From positions 34,181,722 to 34,245,721 of the forward strand of contig CM050654.1 in the NCBI GenBank assembly GCA_027574665.1: a DNA stretch of 64,000 bases, in the 5' to 3' direction. Positions 38,626 through 50,050 of the stretch are shown here, piece after piece; the stretch's first letter is position 1, and each line of letters starts with the position of its first letter. A program made the translations under genes and the position numbers. This stretch comes from Rhynochetos jubatus (Eukaryota > Chordata > Aves > Eurypygiformes > Rhynochetidae). Under the pieces are notes generated by a model. It was not told the DNA's origin and ran no database searches. It saw only the letters and a list, made by a program, of their open reading frames with translations.

Positions 38626-38650
38626 TTTTTTTTTTTTTTTTTTTTTTTTT
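38626..38650. repeat. T25 homopolymer
   Basis: An uninterrupted run of 25 T. It could be the reverse poly-A of a retrocopy extending to the right, but the next few hundred bases show no recognisable gene and no reverse polyadenylation signal. Confidence 0.9.
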
Positions 38651-38839
38651 ACCTTGACTACAGTGTTTCAGATGATTACTCTCGAACTTTACTGTGGTAG
38701 AAAATGCCTATATAGGGAACTTGCTTTTCTGTTGACTGTTTGCACTCCTTAACACCTGTCTTATCCAGACCCCTACTATGACAACATCCAGAACAACTTT
38801 TTGTTTCAGACTAACAGAACGAGGATGGATGTGTAATGC

Positions 38840-38935
38840 TGCCGGCACTGGCCTGGTGTTGAAAACATTGGAGCTCAGTTCCTGGCTCTGTCACACAGTA
38901 CATGATAGTGGGTAAGTCTTCTAGGGCCAATTTTT
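38840..38935 (+). mobile_element. Possible ancient MIR-like SINE remnant
   Basis: The order of words resembles the core of MIR/CORE-SINE elements: GGAGCTCAGTTCCTGGCTCT, then GTCACACAGTACATGA, then GTGGGTAAGTCTTCTAGGGC, parallel to the usual ordinary-language MIR order of 'described and sorted, class, not able to, gtgaccttgggcaagtcac' positions. Divergence is high and length under 100 bp, so similarity could be accidental. Profile search with amniote SINE models would decide. Confidence 0.25.
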
Positions 38936-39267
38936 TTACAGTGCCTGAAGTACCAAGTGAATATCTATTGGCATTTCCAAAAGCTGCAAGGGTAGGCTTC
39001 CAGGGGCTTTCTAGCTGTCACCCTTACTTCTCTTCTCTCTATGTGCTGGTGTCATGCCCAGCTCAAGGGCATCCCAGGCATCTTCGGAGCTTCAAATTTA
39101 ACTCTTAAAACCAAAAGAAAAGGTAAACAGAGAGATCTTAAGTTTACAGGGATCCTAGAAGCTACCACAGTTAAGTTTCCTTTTTAACCCAGACTCAGGG
39201 TAAAGGTGTGGCCAGTATCACAGCCCTGTGCATAAATCACCACCTGGACCAACTGGTGGCAATTTCC

Positions 39268-39357
39268 ATCTCAAGCTCTGAATGAATATCAAAGTAGTTC
39301 TCTCACAGTGATCTCACTGTGAGAGAACTATTTTGACAATCATTCAGAGCTTGAGAT
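39268..39357. repeat. 90-bp near-perfect palindrome (44-bp arms, 2-nt spacer)
   Basis: Left arm 39268-39311 and right arm 39314-39357 are reverse complements at 41 of 44 positions, separated only by TC. The three mismatches sit together in the middle of the arms; the outer 18 bp (ATCTCAAGCTCTGAATGA) and the inner 17 bp (TAGTTCTCTCACAGTGA) pair perfectly. Pairing stops abruptly at both ends. RNA from either strand would form one long hairpin. It could come from a template-switch inverted duplication, be a very small foldback transposon, or be a microRNA-like precursor. No known family was recognised. Confidence 0.95.
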
Positions 39358-42300
39358 ATCCTAAGACACCTAGGTAATGGGATCATAATGTACATAAAAA
39401 AACTGCATTGAAAGCTGTTTTCCTATACAATGTCTGCTTTTCCCTCACGAGGCAGAAGTTATTAAAAGCATTTTTGTTGATTTAAACTGACATGACAGGT
39501 GAAAACCATTTTCATTATTTTCCTGCATTAGTTTTGTCACTCTTAGACTACTAACAATGAATAAATGTTAAAAATCCATCATTTTTATGCTAAAAAATAC
39601 AGGAGAAACAAATTATGTATTACCCCAAAGAGTTTGCATGTAACCTGAGACAAGAAGAAAGTTCCTCCATGTACAGGACAGACAAAACTCCTGTGCTCTC
39701 ATTTCCTGCTAATCTTGGCAGTGACTGGAGACTTAATGCGCCTCAGCTATCACAGCCCGTGTTTAGGTAGCGTGTTTCACATCTGACTACGCTGTCAGGT
39801 CCACTGAAGTGGCTGCTGAAATAAGATGCCTGAGAACCCACTCAGCCAAGACGTGCCATCTGCTTCCTGATGACTGACAACATCAAGTCTCTTGCACTAC
39901 TGCCAATGGTATTCTCCCTTTCAAATAACATTGTGTAGTGCCAGAGTCATTCCGTGCCATGTCGTTAAAGTTGGGAAGGACTCAGACTTTCTGTTTCAGT
40001 AGTAATTTTGCAATTTCTATTCTTGGTCCTTTGGTCCGGAAAAAATGTGGACAACTCAAGCACTTCTTTCTCGTTTTCTACATCTAAGATTTTTGTAATT
40101 TTTTTGTTCAAGGAAACAGTAATATTTCAAAAAGTAATTTTAATTGATAATTAAAAAGGTTTCATGTTGACATAATCACAATGCTTATTCTTTTTCTAAA
40201 TGATGTTTCTAGACAACTGAAATATTGTGGAAAAAGGTCATTTTTTTTAGTGGTCTTCTGATGCAAAACACTTAAGTAAAAAAAATTCACTCAGTCCTGA
40301 CTCTGATGTAGCTATGTGAGTCTCTGCTTTAGTGCAATGGTGATACACACTGTAGAGTGTTCACATATCAATGGTCAATGGGTGAAAAATAGTAGGTAAA
40401 AATCATACTAGATTCTATATATTTTTAACAGAAAAAATGTAAGGTAGAATAACCTTCTGCTTTCAGAAATCATTTAACTTCTACCAGTCTCCAGAACCCC
40501 AAGAGAGGGAATCCCCTAGCAGAACTCACATCAACTTCCTGACAGATTTCTGAAAAACCAGGATATATCAGTAGTTCTAAACTGGGAGTTTAAGAAGGGA
40601 ATCACAGAAACAGCTTATTTCCTGGACCAGCACTTCCTTAAAAATTGATGGAATCCATTGAAATGAATACCAAATGGTACATTTTTCATCAGTGGCTGGG
40701 GAAAATCAAATTGTAAGCAGTCACCAGAAGAGATGGTGTCATTCCCTCTGTGTCCCTTCTGCTCTCCATGCCTGTTCACACACTCCCCTCTTTTCTCTTG
40801 CACCAGAATTGGGACTGGTGAACCAGTGTCAAACTATAAATAAACAGAAACCAAATAGTTTTTGGGGTTTTTTTTTGCATGGTGGATTTGGTTTTTTTGT
40901 TAGTTTGGTGTGAATTACTGGGTGAGAAGTTGACTGAAAATGCTGCCTGCCTGTTTCTATTCCTTTGCTTCCTCCTCAGCTGTGCTAGTTCAGGTATTTT
41001 TGCATCTGTGTCTTGAACTACCTCAAGGGATTTGTACAGGTTTAAAATAACCTAGGAAAAAATGGCTATTATTATTCCAGATCAGTTCTCCCCACAGTGT
41101 CACAAACAATTGTACCAGGATGCCTAAAGGGGTGATGTCAGAAGAAGCTGGGTGGTCAGGAGAGGGAGAGGAGAAGGGCACGGGCTGCCAGAACAAATGG
41201 ATGTCAAACCTGCCTTTAGTATGCACTTGACTATCCACGCAGGGGTATGTGCATAGCCAGCATGATACAAATTCACATCCTAGCTTGGCATGCATTTTCC
41301 CCCAATGCAGATGAAGCCTTAGCTACTGTGGTAATAAAACGTTTCACTGATGGAGCCACTGCAAAGTACCTGAAAGGGTTTGCTGATCTTTACTGTCTCT
41401 GGAGGAAGAAGCACAAAGGAAGAGACCATATTACTAAGAATGTCTGAGCACTGGCAACACCTCTTAGGTTGCTCACTGAAATGTCTTGTATCATTTAAGA
41501 CCTTTTTTTTTCATTTAATTCTGAAATGGCTTCAATCCCATGAGAAGTAGATGCAGGCAAAGCACTTCACTCAGCTCCATGAGCAAGATACGAGGAAGCT
41601 GACAGTCAGACTTGTGCTTAAGATTTTCACTCCTCACTAAGTGGATTTACTATTTTAACATACTTCTAAAAATATTTTTCTTTATTTTTTTTTGGTTGCA
41701 TATTTCATACTTGTGCTTCCTGACACTTGCTCCTAGTCATCTGCTAATGGTATTAAGTGGGTTTCCATTATGTAATCATACTTGTGTGCTCTTTGCTTTA
41801 TTTGTATGGTTACACAAGCATCTGTCCCTCCAATATGAAATGCTGGAAGCTAAAATGCACATCAGCTGCATCATCTGCAAGTTTGTCCTAATGAAATTTG
41901 GCTAAAATGGTCAAAGTTGCTCCAGACTAAATGAAACTGCCACATGTTTGTGACAGTTCAGATGACAGTCTAACACATGTCTCATAGCTCAGGATGGTAT
42001 GCACCATTAGATTTACAAAATGTGAAAGAGAAGCATATGCCAGAAGCTACTGTCCTTCAGGCTTTCGCATTATTTTTCCACTTTCTTTGAATTCAAACAA
42101 AGTAGAAGCCTGGAAAATTCAACCATGCAAAGATATGGTTTGTCAGCTACTTATGGAACAGAAGCAGAAAAAAAGCAAAGTTCCAAAATGAAACTGATGG
42201 TATTTTGCTCTTTAAAGAAAATCATTGTATATAGTGTCAGGGAAGTGGGAAAAAGTGCAAAGGGAAAAAAATCTGGACACCATTGACTGGTGGTGTAATG

Positions 42301-42714
42301 TCTAGAGCAGAAGGTGAAAGGCTGTTGAGGACTTTCCCCTTTTGTCATCTTTTCATACTTTTTGCAATCTTTCAGGTGGCTGTCCACACTGAAGTGAAAT
42401 GAAGTCTAATGGTGTATCCCTGATCCTATTTTTATAGGTAAAGGTCTCCTAATGCAACAGCTCAGCCAGACATCACACAGCATCCACTTCAGTCCAGGGT
42501 CACAACTTGAAATCATGGAGTAAGAACAGTACAACAACAGGTCTTTAATATATTATTTATGTCTTGTAAGTCTCTTTATAGGCTCCAGAGCTCGTAAGTG
42601 TGTCGTCTTGAAATCAGCAAGAATAGGTGAAGAAAGAAGTGTGCTATCACATGGGAATTTTCTTCTCAAGGCAGTAGGGACCTTACATTCAGTAGAGAAC
42701 TCTGTCAGATTGCT
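39358..42714. other. Unique non-coding sequence
   Basis: No gene or repeat family is recognisable. A 66-codon plus-strand frame at 41247-41447 contains an acceptor-like CCCCCAATGCAG at 41299-41310, but no convincing donor follows. The rest is AT-rich with scattered T-runs. Confidence 0.6.
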
Positions 42715-43211
42715 TGGTTTTGGCTGGGATAGAGTTAATTTTCCTCCTAGTAGCTGATACAGTGCTGTGGTTTGGATTTAGCATGAGAATAATATGATAA
42801 CACACTGATGTTTTGGTTGTTGCTAAGCAGTGCTTATACAAAGCCAAGGACTTTTCAGCTTCTCATGCTCTGCCAGTGAGGAGATGCACAAGAATCTGGG
42901 AGAGGGCATAGCTGGGACAGCTGACCCAAACTGGCCGAAAGGATATTCCATACCCTATGACACCATGCTCAGTATATAAAATGGGTGAAGGCCATAGGAG
43001 CAGAAATTGCTGCTTGGGGATGGACTTGTTGATCACCAGGTGGTGAGCAATTGTTGCATTGTGCATCACCTGTTTTTGTATATTCTCTTATGATGCTGAT
43101 GGTTATCATTATCAGCTTCTTTTCTAATTCTCTCTCCCATCCCACCTAGGAGGGGAAGCAAGCAAGTGGCTTTGTGGTGCTTAATTTCATGGCTGAGGCC
43201 AAACCATGACA
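42715..43211 (+). mobile_element. Solo LTR of an avian endogenous retrovirus
   Basis: The segment starts TGGTTTTGGCTGGGATAGAG and ends in CCATGACA, so it has the TG...CA ends of a retroviral LTR. The order of blocks is that of an abundant LTR family in songbirds and other Neoaves: TTGTTGCTAAGCAGTGCTTA, CCAAGGACTTTTCAGCTTCT, GACAGCTGACCCAAACTGGC, a TATATAAA box at 42973-42980, a GGTGGTGAGCAATTGT block at 43040-43055, and TCTCTCCCATCCCACC near the end. No gag, pol, primer-binding site or second LTR lies beside it, so it is a solo LTR left by recombination. The usual polyadenylation-signal section between about 43110 and 43125 appears deleted. I cannot name the class with certainty (ERVL- or ERVK-like). 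A weak flanking match, CAGAT at 42706 and CTGAT at 43212, would need the LTR start moved to 42711. Confidence 0.93.
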
Positions 43212-44449
43212 CTGATGTGACTCATTTTAGAAGTTATCTTTAATAGTAATAATCTGCATATCTACCTTCACTCCCATACCCATAATATTTGTAAGAAATA
43301 ATTACATGTCTTAATCTCTCCTATTTTTCTTTGAGTTGATAGATGCATTAAGAAGGAAGTGTGTCAAAAAGCTCTTCACTTCTGCTGTGCAAATTATTGT
43401 GCAAAGAACATGCAAAATCTAGAGAGATATATTTTTTGGTGGCTTTAGTAAATGAATGTTTAGAGAAACGAATAAGAAAGTAATCATAAATCTCTCTCAG
43501 CATGAGATGGCAGTGGGCAGACTCCTGAGGTGGAGTAGAGAGCCCATCTCCATTTATGCCAAAGGAATTGGGCTGGTTGACACCACCTCAGGTGAGAAGG
43601 ACCTTGGGATGTACACCAAATAGATTCTACAACAAAAATAGTGGAGGAAACAAGAGTCAACCTCTGAAAAATTCCCTCCTTGTTAGAAAGGTGCACTGGG
43701 GAAAATAACTATAAATAATAAATTTTTAGCTCCAAGAATAATGTTTTTCACTTAATTTTCTGTAAAGTGAAATATTTGAATTTATTTTTTTAAGACCTTA
43801 ATTTCCCCTCCCCCATGTGCTTTGCCCCTGAGGAAAGCTCATAAATATTTCCTTGTTATTTCACCCTTTCTTAACTTGGTCCCTGTGAAGAGCTTGGAGA
43901 AATTTGTTTATTCACTGTGAATCCTTTCTCTCATCTGTTTTGTTCTTTTGGTCATGAATGTGAAGCAGCAACACAAGGCGCTTTTTTTATTCTGTTTGTT
44001 CTTTAATTTCCTTTTTTTTTTCTTGTTCCTTTGTTACAATCAGTATTTCATCCTTGAGCTGTCTATTCAAACCTTGTCCTCAGCACACTGGCCACGTAGA
44101 TTTAGCATTGCTATTTCCTATGAAATCATTACATATCTGCTTGCATTCTGACATTAATTTTATATGGCCTGTTTTATCCTTGACTGTTATTCTAGAAGAA
44201 TTTTCTCATCTATTATCAGCCTATTCAATTTATATTCAGGATATTGTTGCCTTCCTCCTCTGAGAAACAGTAACACTTCCTTTTGCATTGCCCCTTTGGT
44301 ATTTGGCTGGGAGAAGGGCCCTGATCAAAAAGTATATATTTTTTTTTATCCTGTAAATTTGTTTTGTCTGAGTTATAAAACAGTTGATTTTCCCTTTAAT
44401 CTCCATTTACTTACTTTCTCAGGAACTTACAACAAGTCCACTTGATTGT

Positions 44450-45130
44450 GAATGCTCTATGCCACCATCAAAGCGTTTTGGCCAAGACCAAGCACATGAG
44501 ACCATGTCCTGCTGCCAGCCGCTCATGGCTTTGCCTGGCTTGAAGCTCAGGTTCCAGCAAAGCAAAATCAACCAGCTCAGCACTACTCTGTCCAAAGGCA
44601 GCTGGGAGCAGCAGGCTGGCTGAGAAGTGGAGGTTCTCCACAATTATCCCAACTCAGCCAAAACCAGCTCTGGATTCCTGCTCTGCTCCACTAGTGATGA
44701 GGGCTATATGGTTTGCAGATAATATCTTCTGGGAGAGAGGTACCAGCACTCTTCCAGCTGCTCACCTTCACCCCGTGGCATGAAGCACTGGAGAACTCAT
44801 GGAGAGTAACCAAACTTGTCCCTGTGGCTGCAGGCAAGGTGAAGGACACACAAACTCTGCCTCTCATGGTCTCAGCCAGGAGACAACAGCTTAACACCTC
44901 TTCCTCTCAGAAACAGAGCAGAGGAGGAACACAGGTAAGATTCAGGTTACTCCTGCACTCAAGTGCTCTTGAGGCTGCCAGTTGCCCATGCTGGAGCAAT
45001 GGAGCAATGGAGCACTGCAGTCCCACAAGGGGTTGGCGTGAACCACTTCTGTGCTTGAGCGGACAAGCTGCTCTGCTCCTGTCACGCTGTACCCTCATGG
45101 GTCTGAACTACCTTCACAGAGGAAGATATA
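44450..45130 (+). other. GC-richer block with exon-like splice donor (unproven)
   Basis: This stretch is visibly richer in G and C than its surroundings and carries open frames on both strands, the longest 158 codons at 44713-45189. A CTCTTCCTCTCAG acceptor-like string ends at 44910, and GAACACAG followed by GTAAGATTC at 44936 is a near-ideal splice donor, so 44911-44935 could close an exon. Another acceptor-like GTGGCTGCAG ends at 44834. No peptide was recognised. A lncRNA exon, a decayed ERV part (the string CAGCCAAAACCAG near 44653 is reminiscent of a reversed LTR end) or plain chance are all open. Confidence 0.2.
44992..45015. repeat. Short 9-bp tandem repeat
   Basis: Two to three units of GGAGCAATG follow each other directly. 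A minor local duplication. Confidence 0.7.
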
Positions 45131-46590
45131 CTTCATTTTTAACAGTTAAGAGTGAAAATTGTAATTTCTTCTCCCTTAGAAAAATTTGACAATACTGTCA
45201 AAAACTAGTCTTATTTTTCACAGCCTTACAGTCCTCCGTTGTCTAAAGAGAATATAAAGTTACTAAAAAACACAGCAGCCCTTTAGAAGCGCCCTTATCC
45301 TCTTAAAGCAGTTGGAAATATTTGCACTTGCTGATTCTCCAAAGGAATATTGCATTCATGAACAAGAATTATGAGAACTACTTCTTGGGCTTTAAAAGTT
45401 TACAGAGAATTTGCAAACAGATGGTTTAATACAATCATCTCTGGTAGCAGAACAAAGCAGTTCTAGTTCCTAACTATTAACAACTATTAATAACTCTTGT
45501 AGATAAAGGGATTTGCCTTCTTAAAAAGATCAAATACTCTCATGAAACATTCTGAAGTAATTTCCAGCAACTTTAATATTTGTTTTCTCTAAGTACAAGT
45601 GGTGCCCTGACCCAAATCTTGTTGCAGCCTGGGGAAAGATCCAGTCTTGTTGGAGCTGGAATAATTTCTTGAAGAGCTTGGCAGCATGAGTGCAAAAAAG
45701 CCCTTTTTGGTTTTATTCTAGGACTTCTTAAAAATATTCTTGTATTTTCTATTGGATTTTGCTTGCTCTGTAGTCCAAATATCCCATCTGTATGCATATT
45801 AGCGTCCAGGTTGTCTCTTTTTTTCTCTCCAGCTGTACTGAGAGACTTTCCAGTTGCTAGCTGGAAGTTAGTTTTGCCCCTGATTTCACTTTATTTTTGA
45901 CATCACTTAACCTCTTTAAAGTGCACGAAAAAAATTTCACATGACATTTTTCATTAGGCAGTAGCATCTTGACATTTAAACCAGCCCATATTGTCACAGA
46001 GATAAAGGATAAAAGTATTTACTTTTGTTTTGGAAAAGAAAACAAGAAATACAGAATGGTATGAAACTTCAAAGGACTTAAATTGATTATAAAACCCAAC
46101 CTATCTGTTAGAAATATTTTTTCAGGATAACTGTTTTTCTGGTCCCAAGTGAATTTGATATTAATGCAGGACTTTGCTTCATTGTAACCCTGCTTCTCCT
46201 CCTAAATTAAAAAATTAAGCTAGATGAAGAACATATATTGCTACAGACAGTAGTTGCAAGGAAAACTTCATATGGTTTCTGAGCTGCAAGCTTAACCGCT
46301 TAAGGATATTACTAAGAAACCAGATGGAGAATAGTTTTCCATAGCTAACCATCTGGGCCCTGCAATGACACACTCTGCCCTAAGCATTACTATAGGAGTT
46401 GACTACATGATGGGAAAAAGCAGCGAAAAGAGACAAGCCGAGAAAGAAAGAGCATAATATTTTATACTGCAAAATGTGCAGCCAGAGAATCACCATTTTG
46501 TCACACATTACAATTTCCTCATCTCTGTTTGTGTTTATAATATGAGGGATAGAAGGAAGAGAAAATGAGAGTTTAATGGTTAATATAACA

Positions 46591-46606
46591 TCACAGCCGG
46601 CTGTGA
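46591..46606. repeat. 16-bp perfect palindrome
   Basis: TCACAGCCGGCTGTGA equals its own reverse complement and includes one CpG, which is uncommon in this CpG-poor window. It could bind a dimeric protein, but nothing else supports that. Confidence 0.7.
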
Positions 46607-48303
46607 AGGAAATCAGAGATGGTATATTGGTTTTAGTGGAACTTTGATTGGACTATTGGAGGTCAAAGTGCAAAGGAATAGGGCAACACTTTCTGATGGG
46701 ACTACTAATTTTTTACAAAGATATGTAATTTTAGGTCTGCTGGGTTATTTTTTTGGAGTTCTGCACTTCAGGGCTTCCAGCCAGTTCTCTGCCCACAGCT
46801 AAGGACTGCAGTAGTTTGCAGAGACCAGAGAAAGGCATGGAAATATGGGATATTCCATGAGGTTTGTGGAAAACACCAAATGCCTGGTAACTAGGTGGAG
46901 TCAAAGCAAAACCTAGAATGAGTGAATTTTCTAATCAGTCCCACTGTATGGTCTTAACATGATATCTACAGGGGAAAGGATTTTTGGTGTTAGACATATG
47001 ATAGTCGCAGAACCAGAAGAGCTAACAAAGGTCTTTTATCTCTGCTGTTCATGAGGGTGTACAACCTTCCTTGCTGACTGCAAACTTTAGCTGAAGTTTT
47101 AGCTGAACCGCATCCAGTTCAGGCATTTTTTTTTTTTTCCTGCTATGATGATTCTCCAGCATCTAATATTATGCCATGTTTTGCTATGGGCTTTCTAGGC
47201 CAGGGCAGTTATAGGACCTTTTTCCTCTAGCCATTCATCTGCTTTTGCAAAGCATGTAGGAAGGAAACCTTTTTGAGACTTTCTCCTGTCACTTTTTGAA
47301 TAAAATTTGACAATGGCTTTATTTCCCTTAATATATTGGGTTAAAATAGTAGACTTTAAAAAATTTTGAAAAAGGTAAAAAGTAAATAAACCAATAAATG
47401 TTATCCACCTTAAAGTTCTGCTGAGTTTTGAAATACAAAGAATATGCAAATTAGATCTAGTGGACTCTTTCATAGTGTGAACATAGATAACAAGTTACTG
47501 AAAGTCACTAAGCAAATGTCATCAAACTCTATTAGATATTATGACCTTATATAGGGTTTCCAACTGTAGCTTGCTTTTTTATTTGTATGACAGGTTAAGA
47601 GAAGTATTAAATAGTTGTGAAAACCCAGAGGCCAGTCCGTTCAGCCTATTTCTATATTGGATCCTTGGAAAGAAATAAAAAGTTTAAAATTTTCATGTTC
47701 TTTATCTAGATAGACCTGTCAATTTTTCTTGAGATATTTATGTTACAACTGTTTTGTAAAGGGAGACAAAATTCCCTGTAATGGTTTAAATCACAGTTGT
47801 ATCTTATACTTTATCAAACTCCCACAACACTTCAGCCTGACACTGCGTGTGTGTGTGTTTATTGCATCTGGATGTTCACAAGAAACAGTAGGATTGTCAG
47901 GTAATCATCAGTGTATGAACAGATTTTTTTTCTTTTCCCAAAAGAAAAGCTATATGGGAAAATCTGTAACGATTCTTTCTGTCAGTGTGTCACTTCTGTG
48001 GAACAAGCTGCGCATTTTGTTTAATGTTGAGATTGTCTTCAGGTATTAATGGCATGAAATAGTTTATGTGGATGCACATCACAAAGCTGCTTATCTCACT
48101 CATAAATTACTTTTGTATGAGAATACAATTAAGAAAAATAAAAAGCCTAGGAGAACTTGGCTGATTTCACCCTTCAGTCCTTCATTACTGTTACACTGAG
48201 AACTGGAAAATGTGACTTGTATGAAAAGCTTGGCTTGGCAAACATAATATGTGGTTTGCAGGAGATGAGAAGTTCATGTAAATAGATCACTGTTGTGCAA
48301 AAT

Positions 48304-48399
48304 ACAGAATCAGAGAATGGTTTGGAAGGGACCTTAAAGATCATCTAGTTCCACCCCCCTGCCATGGGCAGGGACACCCTCCACTAGACCAGGTTGCTC
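48304..48399 (-). mobile_element. CR1 LINE stub, very short (minus orientation)
   Basis: ACAGAATCAGAGAATGG is the reverse of the CR1 terminus, followed by TTTGGAAGGGACCTTAAAGA and a stretch nearly identical to 23886-23950, ending at CAGGTTGCTC. The copy stops abruptly at 48399 after about 96 bp, a severe 5' truncation. Its near-identity with the copy at 23.85 kb places both in the same young CR1 subfamily. Confidence 0.93.
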
Positions 48400-48620
48400 T
48401 TCTCTATTATTAGTACATGTTGTTCTTCTGGAATTTATTAATTCATTGGGAGTTTGTGCAGCTAAGGCATGTTGGAAAAGAGAGGAATTGCCCTCTTGGG
48501 ACTGATACTCTTCCCACCTGCCTGGAGAGCAGAACCTATGGTGTTCCTTACTTGTTGGCAGTTGGTCTGCTGATGATCAAGAAGTAAGCTCTGTTTCTTA
48601 ATGAGCCAAAAATAGAAATC

Positions 48621-48668
48621 CTAGTTTATCTAGGAGTAGTTTATCTTAGAACTAGTTTATCTTAAAAT
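48621..48668. repeat. 15-16 bp tandem repeat, three diverged units
   Basis: TAGTTTATC begins at 48622, 48637 and 48653. The units continue TAGGAG, TTAGAAC and TTAAAAT, so they have drifted apart. Probably an old local duplication. Confidence 0.85.
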
Positions 48669-49176
48669 ACCATGAAAAGTGTGACGAAAATTATTCTGGC
48701 TATAAGGCAAATAACTGTTAGGTTGCAAACTGAGACAGAAATCTACCCTAAACAAGGAGAAATGTCGGTTCTTGCTTTTCTTACATGTGAGCCTTGAGCT
48801 AAAAAGGATGCAGCAGTGCAAACATCTGCTTTGAGACAGTGCAAAGAAACGGAAAAGTTGCCTTTGTGTCTGAAAAGGTAATGTTCTCAGTAGCTTTGCC
48901 CTTGAATTTTATTTGTCCAAAGGCCTTTTCCTCTCCTGTAAGTCTGACTGCCCTATTTTATCCATGTTGTGCATAAGCTAAAGCTCATAAAATGCATAAT
49001 TGAGTTGTTAATGACATCATTCAGGAAATACCATGACGTTACAACTTTCCATTTTGCGTACTCAAGCTGTGCTTGGCTATTAGTCAGAATCTACCAAATA
49101 GATCTGTTCTGCAAGAGCTGATCTGCAGACTTTCACCAGGGATGCATGAACCTTCGCCTAACGTTTCTCAGTCCTG

Positions 49177-49200
49177 CAGTGCTGCATTACTGCAGCACTG
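49177..49200. repeat. Perfect 10-bp-arm hairpin
   Basis: CAGTGCTGCA (49177-49186) and TGCAGCACTG (49191-49200) pair perfectly around the 4-nt spacer TTAC. The GC content makes it a stable short stem-loop. No T-run follows and no transcript is known. Confidence 0.75.
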
Positions 49201-49829
49201 GTCCTTGGGGACCGCAGCTCATTCAATGACAACCTCATTCAATAAAATGGGAAGGTGAAATATAAAGTGGCAGGAAAAGAAAAAAGGGACAGAGTCACCT
49301 ATGAATATTTTTCTGAAAGAAGACCCAGCAAGATGTTTAATATCTATGATAACATAGCCCATCGTTCTTTTGTTTGCCTAGTCCTGAAAACTGTGTTTTT
49401 CCTCATACAAATAACTCTCTGCAAGGGACAGTTCATGGTTTCAAGCCTTAAGCAGTACCTCACAGATGGCATCTTAAGAGATGGCAGTAGATTCCTGCTC
49501 TCTCTGGCTGACCCTGCCGTACACTGAGTAAGAACAAGCCAGAAATGTACCTGCTCTACATATCTCCTCATCTCTCAAGAAGATGCATGGGAAGGTCCCA
49601 AAAGGCCAAACACTGCACTAGAGATTGAAGATATTGAATTCAGAAGCCAGCACAGCCCTTATTCTCTTTTTTTTTGTTTTTACATGCAATTCTCTGGCTG
49701 CAATCAGGCCCCAACTCTTTCCTTTAAAAAATAAACTCATTTAGAGAGACTTTTTGGGCACAGAGGGGACAGACTTTCTCGAGAAGCACTTTATATATGT
49801 TGCCTTTTTGTCATTCATGAATCTTCAGA

Positions 49830-50050
49830 AATGGTTGCTGAATGCGTGACGCTGAAGTGATATAAGGCCTGCATTAGATCAGCTTCAGCAGTGTGCAGTA
49901 CGCTGCCCTGGGAGGGTGAGTGCTCAATGAGGTAAGCTCAATTTGCTCGGAGGGTCCATTTTCACTAATGGGAAGTGGCATGAAATACTCAATCATCATT
50001 AAGTGGTCAAAGATTTGAATCTGTTCACAAAATTGCAACTAGAGTAATGA
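49830..50050. promoter_or_regulatory. Candidate conserved non-coding element
   Basis: About 220 bp without homopolymers, with unusual complexity and words such as GCGTGACGCTGAAGTGATAT, CATTAGATCAGCTTCAGCAG and ATCATCATTAAGTGGTCAAA. This is the texture of conserved enhancers in gene deserts. Conservation cannot be seen from one sequence. Confidence 0.2.

Larger units (their letters stand above)
32746..39267. other. Unique non-coding sequence
   Basis: No gene is supported. The stretch contains a 33.5-kb hairpin, a 17-bp tandem repeat (34586-34627), a 10-bp-arm palindrome (36533-36556), a T25 run (38626-38650) and a weak MIR-like segment (38840-38935), each listed separately. Open frames stay under 100 codons and show no recognisable protein. 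Confidence 0.6.
43212..48303. other. Unique sequence with a GC-richer block
   Basis: No confident gene. A GC-richer block at about 44450-45130 with a strong splice donor is listed separately. A 16-bp perfect palindrome lies at 46591-46606. A TG run (about 6 units) lies near 47843-47858. The section 46360-46620 has the mixed, word-rich texture of a conserved non-coding element but was not recognised. Confidence 0.55.
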
